Shown here piece after piece: positions 16,694-26,404 of a stretch of 64,000 nt of DNA. The notes under the pieces are model-generated. The model saw only the letters and a list, made by a program, of their open reading frames with translations, ran no database searches and had not been told where the DNA came from. The position numbers and the translations under genes are program-made. The DNA is from Luteococcus sp048595755 (GTDB taxonomy: Bacteria > Actinomycetota > Actinomycetes > Propionibacteriales > Propionibacteriaceae): the NCBI RefSeq assembly GCF_048595755.1, contig NZ_CP184360.1, positions 3,038,001-3,102,000 of the forward strand, given 5' to 3'. The number at the start of each line of letters is the position of its first letter. The first letter of the stretch is position 1.

Positions 16694-17170
16694 ATGGAGA
16701 TCACCTCACGCCTCGACTTCCCGGCAGACCCCAAGACCGTCTACACCATGATGACCAACAAGGACTGGCTGGAGGAGCTGGTGAGCCGTTCCGAGGCCAC
16801 CAGCCACACCATCGACGTGGCCGGCACCACCACTCGGATCCAGATGTCGCTGCCCGCGCCGCAGGAGGTGGCGCGTTTCGTCGGCAGTGCCCTGAAGCTG
16901 AACCAGACCATCGAGTGGGGCGAGCCGGCCGCAGACGACTCGCGTGAGGGCACGCTGGTCATCGAGGTTCCGGGCATGCCCGTCCAGATGAATGGCAAGG
17001 CCCGGCTCTACCCCGGCGGCAAGGGCACCGTCGTCGACTACACCGGCGAGCTGAAGGTCAACATCCCGCTGATGGGCAAGAAGGTCGAGCAGCAGGCCGC
17101 GCCGCACATCAAGGACGCCATCGACGCGCAGCAGGCCGCCGGCGACGACTGGCTGGCCGCGCGGAACTGA
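16694..17170 (+). CDS. DUF2505 family protein (SRPBCC-like)
   Basis: A 158-residue protein (MEITSRLDFPADPKTVYTMM) matching DUF2505, a START/SRPBCC-like fold common in actinobacteria and of unknown ligand. ATG 16694 lies seven bases after CACAAT, a possible leaderless promoter that overlaps the divergent PHP promoter region; ATG 16685 in the same frame is an alternative. The long open frame from 15704 is antisense to the PHP gene and was not used. Confidence 0.8.
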   Translation: MEITSRLDFPADPKTVYTMMTNKDWLEELVSRSEATSHTIDVAGTTTRIQMSLPAPQEVARFVGSALKLNQTIEWGEPAADDSREGTLVIEVPGMPVQMNGKARLYPGGKGTVVDYTGELKVNIPLMGKKVEQQAAPHIKDAIDAQQAAGDDWLAARN

Positions 17171-17172
17171 AC

Positions 17173-17222
17173 CCCTCGACAGGCTCGGGGATCGGAAGAG
17201 AACCCGGCTCGGGGACCGAGCC
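17173..17222. repeat. REP-like intergenic palindromes
   Basis: CCCCTCGACAGGCTCGGGG is followed about 15 bases later by a perfect GGCTCGG-GGA-CCGAGCC hairpin (17206-17222). The CTCGACAGGCTCGGGGA string resembles the CTTCGACAGGCTCAGGGA type of repeat that I know from many actinobacterial intergenic regions. It sits between the converging DUF2505 and small acidic genes and may also terminate both. Confidence 0.5.
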
Positions 17223-17228
17223 CTCGGT

Positions 17229-17438
17229 TCAGTCGGCCTCGATGAAGACGTCCTCGCCCACCAGGGGGCGGACCTCGTCGACGCTGGCGGGGGTGGCGAC
17301 GACGTGGTCCACGTCCTCGTCGTCATCCTCGCCGGCGAAGCGTTCCTTGATGAGCGCCACCTCGAAACCGGCCTGGTCGATCGCCTCGGCGGCCTTGATG
17401 GCCTCGTCCTCGTCGTCGAAGTGCATTCGGGAAACCAT
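17229..17438 (-). CDS. Small acidic protein of unknown function downstream of ku
   Basis: A 69-residue acidic protein (MVSRMHFDDEDEAIKAAEAI) with a central GEDDDEDVDH cluster and no recognised motif. The predicted pattern is a short strand, helix, strand (FEVALIKERF), helix, strand, like a small ferredoxin-like domain. ATG 17438 shares one base with the ku stop codon (TGATG), so it is translated with ku; TTG 17441 is less likely. Function is unknown. Confidence 0.6.
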   Translation of the reverse strand: MVSRMHFDDEDEAIKAAEAIDQAGFEVALIKERFAGEDDDEDVDHVVATPASVDEVRPLVGEDVFIEAD

Positions 17439-18277
17439 CAACTTGCCGCCTTCTTCTTGTCGTCCTTCTGCTGCGATGTGTCGGCCGCCGCGGCACGTCG
17501 TGCCTTGGCCGCCTCCACCGAGGCCTTGAGTGCCGCCACCAGGTCGACCACCTCGGCCCCGGAGTCACTGGTCTGCTCGTCGGCCTCCTCCACCGGGACG
17601 CCGGCCAGCTTGGCCTTCACCACCTCTTCCACCGCCTCGCGGTAGGAGTCGGTGAAGTCCGCGGGATTGAAGTCACCCTCCATCTGGGTGATGAACATCT
17701 CGGCCATGCCCACCTCGGCCTCGCTGGCCTTGACCTCCTGCGACGGGGCCGCAAAGGAGTTGTCGCGCACCTCGTCGGGCCACAGCATGGTGTGCAGCAC
17801 CAGCAGATCGTCCTTGGGGCGGATCAGCGCCAGCGATTCGCGGCTGCGCAGCGCCACCTTCACCACCGCACACTTGCCCGTCTTGCGCAGCGCGTCGCGC
17901 AGCAGGACGTACGGCTTGGCGCCCGGCCCCTCGGCCTCCAGCACATAGCTCTTCTCGTAGTAGGTGGGATCGATCTCGTCCCAGTCGACGAACTGCACCA
18001 CGTCGACGCTCTTGGTGCTGCTCAGCGGCAGCTGGTCCAGGTCTGACTTGTCCAGGATCGCGAGGCGCCCGTCGGCAGCCTCGTAGCCCTTGCCGATCTC
18101 GGAGTACGGGATCTCCTTGCCGCACTTGTCACAGACGCGCTTGTAGCGGATCCGCCCGCCATCGGCCGGATGCACCTGCTTGAAGGAGATGTCCTTCTCC
18201 TCGGTGGCCCCGTAGAGCTTCACCGGGATGGTGATCAGGCCGAAGGAGATGGCGCCCTTCCACAGTGATCGTGGCAT
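17438..18277 (-). CDS. ku: Ku, end-joining DNA-end-binding protein
   Basis: A 279-residue bacterial Ku starting MPRSLWKGAISFGLITIPVKLY, the invariant family beginning. It forms a homodimeric ring on broken DNA ends and recruits LigD-type polymerase and ligase. A CDKCG pair, as in many bacterial Ku cores, is present, and the tail is Lys/Ala-rich (AKARRAAAADTSQQKDDKKK), the region that modulates DNA binding. A perfect AGGAGG precedes ATG 18277. It is the second gene of a compact operon after a DUF6912-like gene, with the small acidic gene following. Confidence 0.95.
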   Translation of the reverse strand: MPRSLWKGAISFGLITIPVKLYGATEEKDISFKQVHPADGGRIRYKRVCDKCGKEIPYSEIGKGYEAADGRLAILDKSDLDQLPLSSTKSVDVVQFVDWDEIDPTYYEKSYVLEAEGPGAKPYVLLRDALRKTGKCAVVKVALRSRESLALIRPKDDLLVLHTMLWPDEVRDNSFAAPSQEVKASEAEVGMAEMFITQMEGDFNPADFTDSYREAVEEVVKAKLAGVPVEEADEQTSDSGAEVVDLVAALKASVEAAKARRAAAADTSQQKDDKKKAAS

Positions 18278-18278
18278 C

Positions 18279-18758
18279 TCAGACCTCCTGTCGCGCCGCC
18301 AGCTGCGGCAATTCCTCGGCACCGTGCCACAGCAGATCGCCCTCGCGCACCAGCCGCTGCACGGCAGCGGTCTCCCAGGCCTGGTCCAGGCTCATGCCCT
18401 GCACGGCAGCGGCCGCCTCCGGCTGCTCCCGCTCGTCGGCGAAGACGCTCTGCACCTGCCGCAGCGAGAGTTCGCGCAGCTGCACTCCCCCGTTGTGGGC
18501 CTCGTCCCCGGCGGCAACCTGTGCGGCGGGAACCTCGGCCGCCAGCACCAGTCGTTCGCCGTGCGTGGCCAGACCCCAGACGGAGGCGAGCACCATGCAG
18601 GCGTACTCGGCGCCCTCGTCGTCGGCCGCGGACAGGTCGAGGGTGTCCAGCAGCTGGGCGTTGACGGTGAAGGCCTGACAACCCTGCAGCCGCCCGTCGC
18701 GACAGAGGCTGGCGGCCTGCCCGGTGCTGACCGGGGCCAGGACGAGTGTTGTGCTCAT
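18279..18758 (-). CDS. DUF6912-like protein, first gene of the ku operon
   Basis: A 159-residue cytoplasmic protein (MSTTLVLAPVSTGQAASLCR). The layout, an N-terminal strand, a hydrophobic helix (GAEYACMVLASVWGLA) and a Val/Ala-rich strand (RLVLAAEVP), resembles the actinobacterial DUF6912 family; this assignment is from memory and is only fairly sure. Function is unknown. Only one base separates its stop from the ku ATG. A TAGATT element six bases before ATG 18758 suggests a leaderless operon start. Confidence 0.65.
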   Translation of the reverse strand: MSTTLVLAPVSTGQAASLCRDGRLQGCQAFTVNAQLLDTLDLSAADDEGAEYACMVLASVWGLATHGERLVLAAEVPAAQVAAGDEAHNGGVQLRELSLRQVQSVFADEREQPEAAAAVQGMSLDQAWETAAVQRLVREGDLLWHGAEELPQLAARQEV

Positions 18759-18764
18759 GCCCCA

Positions 18765-18770
18765 AATCTA
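18765..18770 (-). promoter_or_regulatory. -10 element (TAGATT) of the ku operon
   Basis: Minus-strand TAGATT, six bases, then ATG 18758; no ribosome-binding site between. Confidence 0.65.
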
Positions 18771-18844
18771 GCGACCCGGCGCAGTTGTCCACAGATTTCG
18801 CCACGCCCCTTCCCGGGCAGGGTCTCCCCGGTGAGGCTGTCGGC

Positions 18845-19324
18845 ATGAAACCAACCACCGTCCAGGTCCGGGGGCAGCTGGTGCGGCTGTCCGCCCCACT
18901 CCTGCCACGTCCCACCCCTTCGAGACCGGAGCAGGAGGCGCTACCCCTGCCCGAGCTGCCCGCCCCAGCCACGCCCCGTCCCCGCGCTCGCCAGGACCAG
19001 GTGGACCGGCTGGTGCAGGTGATGGGCCGCGCCCTGCTGGAGACCTTGCAGGGGCGTCGCAGCCCCGGTCAGGCCAGCCACTGGATGACGGAGGACTGCC
19101 ACCGCCTGCTGATGGCCTGGGCCCGGCAGCGTGACTGGAGCCGCACCGCCATCGCCTCCGTCCGGTCTTGTCTGGTGAGCCCGCAGGTGGTGGAGGCCAG
19201 TGTGCAATTGCATGACCAGCACCACTTCTGTGCGCTGATGCGCCTGGAACACGGCTACGGCCGGTGGCGCATCACCGTCTTCCAGGTGATGCTGCCACCG
19301 GCCGTAGCGGCGCGATGCGCGTGA
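18845..19324 (+). CDS. Rv3235 family protein
   Basis: A 159-residue protein with a Pro-rich N-terminal third followed by a compact domain (QVMGRALLETLQGRRSPGQA, ALMRLEHGYGRWRITVFQV) typical of the actinobacterial Rv3235 family, encoded close to secA in several genomes. Function unknown. GGTGAGG precedes ATG 18845 by about eight bases. It converges on secA with a 19-base gap. Confidence 0.75.
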   Translation: MKPTTVQVRGQLVRLSAPLLPRPTPSRPEQEALPLPELPAPATPRPRARQDQVDRLVQVMGRALLETLQGRRSPGQASHWMTEDCHRLLMAWARQRDWSRTAIASVRSCLVSPQVVEASVQLHDQHHFCALMRLEHGYGRWRITVFQVMLPPAVAARCA

Positions 19325-19343
19325 CGGGCTGACCGCCCGGGCC

Positions 19344-22085
<2,742 letters not shown>

Positions 22086-22185
22086 GTGGTCGATTCCTTC
22101 TTGCCGATGCTCGTGGGCGCACAGACGCCCTGGTTGCGTGGTTCCCGAGTGGTCGTGCCGCACGGACACTGACCAGACCCTGCCC

Positions 22186-22191
22186 ATCCTA
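22186..22191 (-). promoter_or_regulatory. Putative -10 element (TAGGAT) of secA
   Basis: TAGGAT on the minus strand in the 144-base gap between the YcaQ-like stop and the secA ATG; predicted leader about 94 bases. Confidence 0.4.
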
Positions 22192-22229
22192 GGGGGTCAC
22201 CGGAACCGCACCCGTCTTGCCGGGCGCGG

Positions 22230-23444
22230 CTAGGGCTTCCTTCCGGGCCACAGCGGCAGGTCTCCCCTGGGTTCGGTCTCGATGCGCGCCAGGCCGAGCC
22301 AGCCCGCCAGCTGCTCGAGTTCCTGCCACAGCTCCCGGGCCACGTGGCCGGCCTCGTGGCTGGTGCCGGGCTCGTACCAGGCGGCCTTCACCTGCAGCAC
22401 ACCCCTGGCGCGGTCTGCCTTCAGGTCCACCCGGGCGGCGAACTCCTCGCCCAACAGGAAGGGATAGACGTAGTAGCCATGGCGACGGCGGGCCTGCGGG
22501 ACGTAGATCTCGATCCGATAGTCCAGGTTGAACAGGGCCAGGGCGCGGGAACGTTCGAAGACCAGTGAGTCGAAGGGGCTGATCAGGGCCCGGGCCTGGA
22601 TGCGACGTGGGATCCGGGACTGGCCGTCCCCCGTCCACAGCCAGGTGCGCACCGGCCATCCCTCCACCGCGACCTCCTCGAGTTCCCCCGATTCGGTGAG
22701 CTGGGTGATCGCCGCACGGGTCTCGGCGCGGCCGAGGCGGAAGTAGTCGGCCAGGCACTTCTCGCTGCCAACGCCCAGCGCCCGGGCCGCGCGGCGCACC
22801 AGGACGACATGGGCCTGCTCGTCGCTGGGGGTTGGCGCATCGACGACGGCTCGCGGCAGCACGCGTTCGGGCAGGTCATAGCGCCGTTCGAAGGACTGGT
22901 TTCGGCTGGCGGCGGTGACCTGGCCGCTCCAGAAGAGCCATTCGAGGGCCGCCTTGGTCCGCGACCAGTTCCAGCCCCAGTGGCTGCGCTCCCGGTGCTC
23001 GTCGTGCTCGATCTGACGGGCGGTCACCGGCCCCCGTTCGACGACCTGGCCCAGCACCCACGAGACCAGCTCCGGATCCTCCGCCTGCACCCTGCGCATC
23101 CCGCCCCACGCCTCGTCGGCGGCGCGGGCCATGCGGAAGCGCAGCGCCGGTTGCAGGGTAACGTCCACCAGGCTCGCAGCGTGGCCCCAGTACTCGAACA
23201 GGCGTCGGGGAGCCGTGCTGCTGGCCCGGGTGAGCAGCTCGACGTCGTAGGGCCCCAGCCGGCTGAACAAGGGGAACTGGTGTGCTCGGGCGACGACATT
23301 GATGGTGTCGATCTGGAACTGCGCCAGCCGTTCGATCTGGCGCTGCACGTCTCGCATGGTGACCGGCCGGTCCGGGCGTGGCCGATCGAATCCCTGGGCG
23401 GCGAGGGCGAGCCGCCTGGCCTGGCCCGCGGTGAGCCGGCGCAT
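22230..23444 (-). CDS. Winged-helix protein of the YcaQ (interstrand crosslink glycosylase) family
   Basis: A 404-residue member of the HTH_42/YcaQ family (AlkX/AlkZ-like), whose studied members unhook DNA crosslinks as glycosylases. The hallmark reads LAQFQIDTINVVARAHQFPLFSRLGPYD near residues 42-70, containing the glutamine-rich QFQ motif, and FEYWGHAASLV follows. The C-terminal half carries ALISPFDSLVFERSR. Activity is inferred from the family. ATG 23444 overlaps the stop of the upstream Nudix gene by one base (TGATG), so the two are coupled; an in-frame extension to 23522 is not needed. Confidence 0.82.
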   Translation of the reverse strand: MRRLTAGQARRLALAAQGFDRPRPDRPVTMRDVQRQIERLAQFQIDTINVVARAHQFPLFSRLGPYDVELLTRASSTAPRRLFEYWGHAASLVDVTLQPALRFRMARAADEAWGGMRRVQAEDPELVSWVLGQVVERGPVTARQIEHDEHRERSHWGWNWSRTKAALEWLFWSGQVTAASRNQSFERRYDLPERVLPRAVVDAPTPSDEQAHVVLVRRAARALGVGSEKCLADYFRLGRAETRAAITQLTESGELEEVAVEGWPVRTWLWTGDGQSRIPRRIQARALISPFDSLVFERSRALALFNLDYRIEIYVPQARRRHGYYVYPFLLGEEFAARVDLKADRARGVLQVKAAWYEPGTSHEAGHVARELWQELEQLAGWLGLARIETEPRGDLPLWPGRKP

Positions 23445-23881
23445 CACTGCCCCATCAGGGTGAGCAGGTGGTCGACGCTGCCGACATGCGGCAGGTCGGC
23501 GATCTCGGCCACGCTGAACCACCCCGCCATGTCGCTGCTGCCGTCAGTCTCGAAGGCCAGTTCACCACCGGTCACAGTGCCAGCGTGGAAGACCTGCACC
23601 ACCCGCAGCGGCCGATGGGAGGGGTGGAGCCGGTCCGCGGCGGACACCTCGAAGGTGCGCACGCCCAGCAACCGTCCCACCTCCACCTGGTAGCCGGTCT
23701 CCTCCTGGAGCTCCCGCGCGATGCCCTGGGGAATCGTCTCGCCGAACTCGATGCCGCCGCCCGGGCAGGTCCAGGCCGGCGTGTGGCCACCCACCCATCG
23801 GCTGAGCAGCACTCGACCCTGCGCGTCGCGTACCAGGGCATAGCCGGCCAGCCTGGTGTCGTAGTCGGTGTAGTCGAGCAT
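23444..23881 (-). CDS. Nudix hydrolase
   Basis: A 145-residue single-domain Nudix enzyme with the box GGGIEFGETIPQGIARELQEETG (metal-binding REXXEE). Substrate unknown; such small enzymes cleave nucleoside diphosphate derivatives. It is the first gene of a two-gene unit with the YcaQ-like gene, suggesting a nucleotide-damage or repair setting, though this is only context. TAGTCT ends seven bases before ATG 23881, so the mRNA is probably leaderless. Confidence 0.87.
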   Translation of the reverse strand: MLDYTDYDTRLAGYALVRDAQGRVLLSRWVGGHTPAWTCPGGGIEFGETIPQGIARELQEETGYQVEVGRLLGVRTFEVSAADRLHPSHRPLRVVQVFHAGTVTGGELAFETDGSSDMAGWFSVAEIADLPHVGSVDHLLTLMGQ

Positions 23882-23888
23882 GTCTTCG

Positions 23889-23894
23889 AGACTA
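23889..23894 (-). promoter_or_regulatory. -10 element (TAGTCT) of a leaderless promoter
   Basis: Minus-strand TAGTCT, seven bases, then ATG 23881 of the Nudix gene. Confidence 0.6.
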
Positions 23895-24012
23895 GTGCGT
23901 GCCCCCGACCCGCCCTCCTGACCCGATCCGTGCCCCTGCGCCTGATCCGCGCCCCTGGACCTGAGCCACCCGGGCGTGCGACCGGTGCCGGTGCTCCCGC
24001 GCTGACGGCCAG

Positions 24013-24018
24013 TAGGCT
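24013..24018 (+). promoter_or_regulatory. -10 element (TAGGCT) of a leaderless promoter
   Basis: TAGGCT, six bases, then ATG 24025 of the glutamine amidotransferase gene; no Shine-Dalgarno sequence between. Confidence 0.65.
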
Positions 24019-24024
24019 CGTCGC

Positions 24025-24723
24025 ATGGCCAAGAAACCCCGTATCACCGTCCTGCAGCCCGAAGCCGATGTTCCCCTGGAGCGGTTCGACGCCTGGCTGC
24101 GCGAGGACGTGCGCCTGACCGTGATCGACCTGGCCACCAAAGACGTTCCGAACCTGGAGACGATCGGCGACGGCCTGCTCGTGCTGGGCGGGCGGATGAG
24201 CGTGGAGTCCGACCACCGGTGGATCAGCCAGGTGGAGGACCTGATCGCGGACGCGCACGCCATCGACGTCCCCATCCTGGGCATCTGCCTGGGCCACCAG
24301 TTGGCGGCCCGAGCCCTGGGCGGCACGGTGGCACTCGCCCCCGACGAGGGCAGCGAGGAGGGCCCCGTCGAACTCGAGTGGCTGGCCGGCGCAGTGGACG
24401 ACCCGGTGCTCGGCGAGGCGGCCCGTCATGGTGGGCCGATGCCAGCCAGCCACCACGACGTGGTCAGCGAGCTTCCCGAGGGAGCCGTCGAGCTGGCACG
24501 CAGCAGCACCTGCCCCAACCAAGCCTTCCGGCTCGGTTCCGTGGTGGGCGTGCAGTTCCACCCGGAGGCCAGCCCCGAGCTGATGCAGTACTGGTGGGCG
24601 CAGGAGCACAAGAGCCGCGCCACGACCATGCTCGACCGGATGCGTGCCGTCGACCACCTGGTGGAGCCCGCCAGCCGCAGCATCGCGCGAGGATTCACCC
24701 AACAGGTGGTGGCCAACGCCTGA
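24025..24723 (+). CDS. Class I glutamine amidotransferase-like protein
   Basis: A 232-residue single GATase1 domain. The nucleophile elbow is GICLGHQLAA and the His-Glu pair is VQFHPEAS, so the Cys-His-Glu triad is complete. Stand-alone members (GuaA-N or YfeJ type) may act on glutamine or gamma-glutamyl compounds; no partner synthase is adjacent. The start follows TAGGCT by six bases. It converges on hpf with a shared hairpin between. Confidence 0.85.
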   Translation: MAKKPRITVLQPEADVPLERFDAWLREDVRLTVIDLATKDVPNLETIGDGLLVLGGRMSVESDHRWISQVEDLIADAHAIDVPILGICLGHQLAARALGGTVALAPDEGSEEGPVELEWLAGAVDDPVLGEAARHGGPMPASHHDVVSELPEGAVELARSSTCPNQAFRLGSVVGVQFHPEASPELMQYWWAQEHKSRATTMLDRMRAVDHLVEPASRSIARGFTQQVVANA

Positions 24724-24755
24724 CCACCTGGCTGCGGGAGCCCGTCGGCACACGA

Positions 24756-24793
24756 CGAGGCCCGCACCCCCTCGGCGGGAGATGCGGGCCTCG
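24756..24793. terminator. Bidirectional terminator between GATase and hpf
   Basis: CGAGGCCCGCA pairs perfectly with TGCGGGCCTCG over an 16-base loop, in an 85-base convergent gap. Confidence 0.7.
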
Positions 24794-24808
24794 GACGTGA
24801 CTTGGGCC

Positions 24809-25405
24809 TCAGGCCTGGCTCAGGTGGATCACGCCGTAGTCATAGCCCTTGCGGCGGTAGACCACGCTCGGCTTGCCGCTGTCGGCGTCGAGGTACAGGA
24901 AGAAGTCGTGCCCGACCAGCTCCATCTCGTCCAGGGCCTGTGCCAGGGTGAGCGGAGCGGAGGTGAACTCCTTCTCACGCACCACCAGCGGACCGTCACC
25001 GGTGACGGTGATCCCGGCCACGTTCTTGGTCTCGGGGCCGGTCTCCTCCGGGGTGGGCAGCGGTTCGAGCGCCGCCACCACCTGGTGTGCCCGCAGGCCG
25101 CGATGGTTCTTGCGGCGGTCGCTGGCGCGGCGCAGCTGGGTCTTCAACCGGTCCATGGCCTTGTCGAAGGCCACCATCTTGTCGTCGGCGTACGCCTCGG
25201 CGCGCACCACCGGCCCCTTGCTGCGCAGTGTGATCTCGCACAACATGTTGTCGTGAGGGTTGCCCTTGGACTCCTCAGAGGTGAACTCGACCTCGATGCG
25301 GATGACGCGGTCCCTGAGTTTCTCCACGCTTGCCAGCCGCTGGGTGACCTGCTCGCGCACGGCGTCGCTGATGGTGCAGTGGCGTCCGGTGACGACGATG
25401 TCCAT
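24809..25405 (-). CDS. hpf: Ribosome hibernation-promoting factor, long form
   Basis: A 198-residue long HPF: an N-terminal ribosome-binding domain (MDIVVTGRHCTISDAVREQV, residues 1-~105), a linker, and the C-terminal dimerisation domain with FFLYLDADSGKPSVVYRRKG. Long HPF pairs 70S ribosomes into inactive 100S dimers in stationary phase or stress. ATG 25405 has a perfect GAGGAGGA site. An in-frame extension to 25474 would run through the structured leader and is rejected. The mRNA leader contains a large hairpin (25461-25516). Confidence 0.95.
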   Translation of the reverse strand: MDIVVTGRHCTISDAVREQVTQRLASVEKLRDRVIRIEVEFTSEESKGNPHDNMLCEITLRSKGPVVRAEAYADDKMVAFDKAMDRLKTQLRRASDRRKNHRGLRAHQVVAALEPLPTPEETGPETKNVAGITVTGDGPLVVREKEFTSAPLTLAQALDEMELVGHDFFLYLDADSGKPSVVYRRKGYDYGVIHLSQA

Positions 25406-25460
25406 GGTGATCCTCCTCGATCGGTGAGGCCCGCACGCAGCAGGCCCCGTCAATGAACAT

Positions 25461-25516
25461 GGCACGGACCGCAAGGACTCCCGGAATCGAGTCCAGAAGT
25501 GCTTGTCTGCCGTGCC
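25461..25516 (-). promoter_or_regulatory. Structured 5' leader of hpf
   Basis: GGCACGG and CCGTGCC close a 56-base element that also contains GGACTC paired with GAGTCC over an eight-base loop. With the promoter at 25526-25553, the transcript would begin at the base of this structure. Possible stability or translational control element; no known family recognised. Confidence 0.5.
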
Positions 25517-25525
25517 ATAACCACA

Positions 25526-25553
25526 CGTTACCGCTTATCAGAGGCAATTCAAG
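25526..25553 (-). promoter_or_regulatory. hpf promoter (TTGAAT-16-TAACGT)
   Basis: Minus strand: -35 TTGAAT (25553-25548), 16 bases, -10 TAACGT (25531-25526). It overlaps the last codons of comF. Predicted leader about 114 bases. Confidence 0.5.
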
Positions 25554-26392
25554 GGATGTTCGGCAAATTGCTCGAATGCCATTGGACCGTGCTTGGGGGC
25601 CCGGCTGGGATGGGCCACGACGGCGCCCGCCACGGGGCTCCAACCGGCCTCCGCCAGGGCCCTGGCAGCCTCCGCCAGACTGGCCCCGGTGGTGCTGATG
25701 TCGTCCACCACGATGACCTGTCGCCGACCCCGTGCCGCGCGAGCTCGCATGCTGCCCACCTGGTTGTGGAAGCGCTCGATTCGTCCCAGGCCCGACTGGT
25801 CGGCGACCGAGCCCACGCGACGCAGCGCCGGCAGCACCGAGATCTTGCCCCACCCTTCCTCGTGTCGCAGCACGGCAGCCGCCTGCCGGGCCAGCACCAC
25901 CCCGTGGTCGTAGCCACGCTGGCGCACCTGCCGGGGCGAGGACGGCACCGGCACCAACAGGGGCGGCGCGTCGGGGCACGAGTCGCGCTCGGCCAGGGAG
26001 GCGGCCAGCCGCACCGCCAGGGCCAGTCGGGCTCCCAGTACCGGGGCCAGGCTCCACGCACCGCGATCCTTGTGGGCGCTCAACAGGTTGCGCAGCGGAT
26101 CTCGGTAGTCACCCGCCGAGGCCACCCGGCCGGTCAACCTGCCCGCCCCACCCAGGTCTCGGGCCCACCGGGCCGGTTCGTCGATCGCCGCTCGGCACCC
26201 GGCGCACAGGCCCAGTCCGGGACGCTGGCAGCCCGGGCAACACGCCCCCAGCAGTAGATCGGCAAGTTCGTCCAGCACTCCCCCAGCCTCGCCCGCCTCC
26301 TGCCCGGGCACCAGCGTGTCCGGCCGGGCTGTGGACAGATCCTCGGCCCGTCGAAGCTGTGGACAAGGTCGCGTCCGCGAACCGCCAGCCAA
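25538..26392 (-). CDS. ComF family phosphoribosyltransferase-like protein
   Basis: A 284-residue ComF homologue: an N-terminal zinc finger (CCPGCQRPGLGLCAGC) and a type I PRTase domain with the PRPP loop VIVVDDISTTGASL. ComF proteins support DNA uptake in competent bacteria, but actinobacterial copies are often of unknown role. TTG 26392 (MAGGSRTR) fits because AGGAG lies nine bases upstream, overlapping the lpqB stop. It is the last gene of the mtrA-mtrB-lpqB unit. Confidence 0.8.
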   Translation of the reverse strand: MAGGSRTRPCPQLRRAEDLSTARPDTLVPGQEAGEAGGVLDELADLLLGACCPGCQRPGLGLCAGCRAAIDEPARWARDLGGAGRLTGRVASAGDYRDPLRNLLSAHKDRGAWSLAPVLGARLALAVRLAASLAERDSCPDAPPLLVPVPSSPRQVRQRGYDHGVVLARQAAAVLRHEEGWGKISVLPALRRVGSVADQSGLGRIERFHNQVGSMRARAARGRRQVIVVDDISTTGASLAEAARALAEAGWSPVAGAVVAHPSRAPKHGPMAFEQFAEHPLNCL

Positions 26393-26404
26393 GTGGCGCT
26401 CTCC

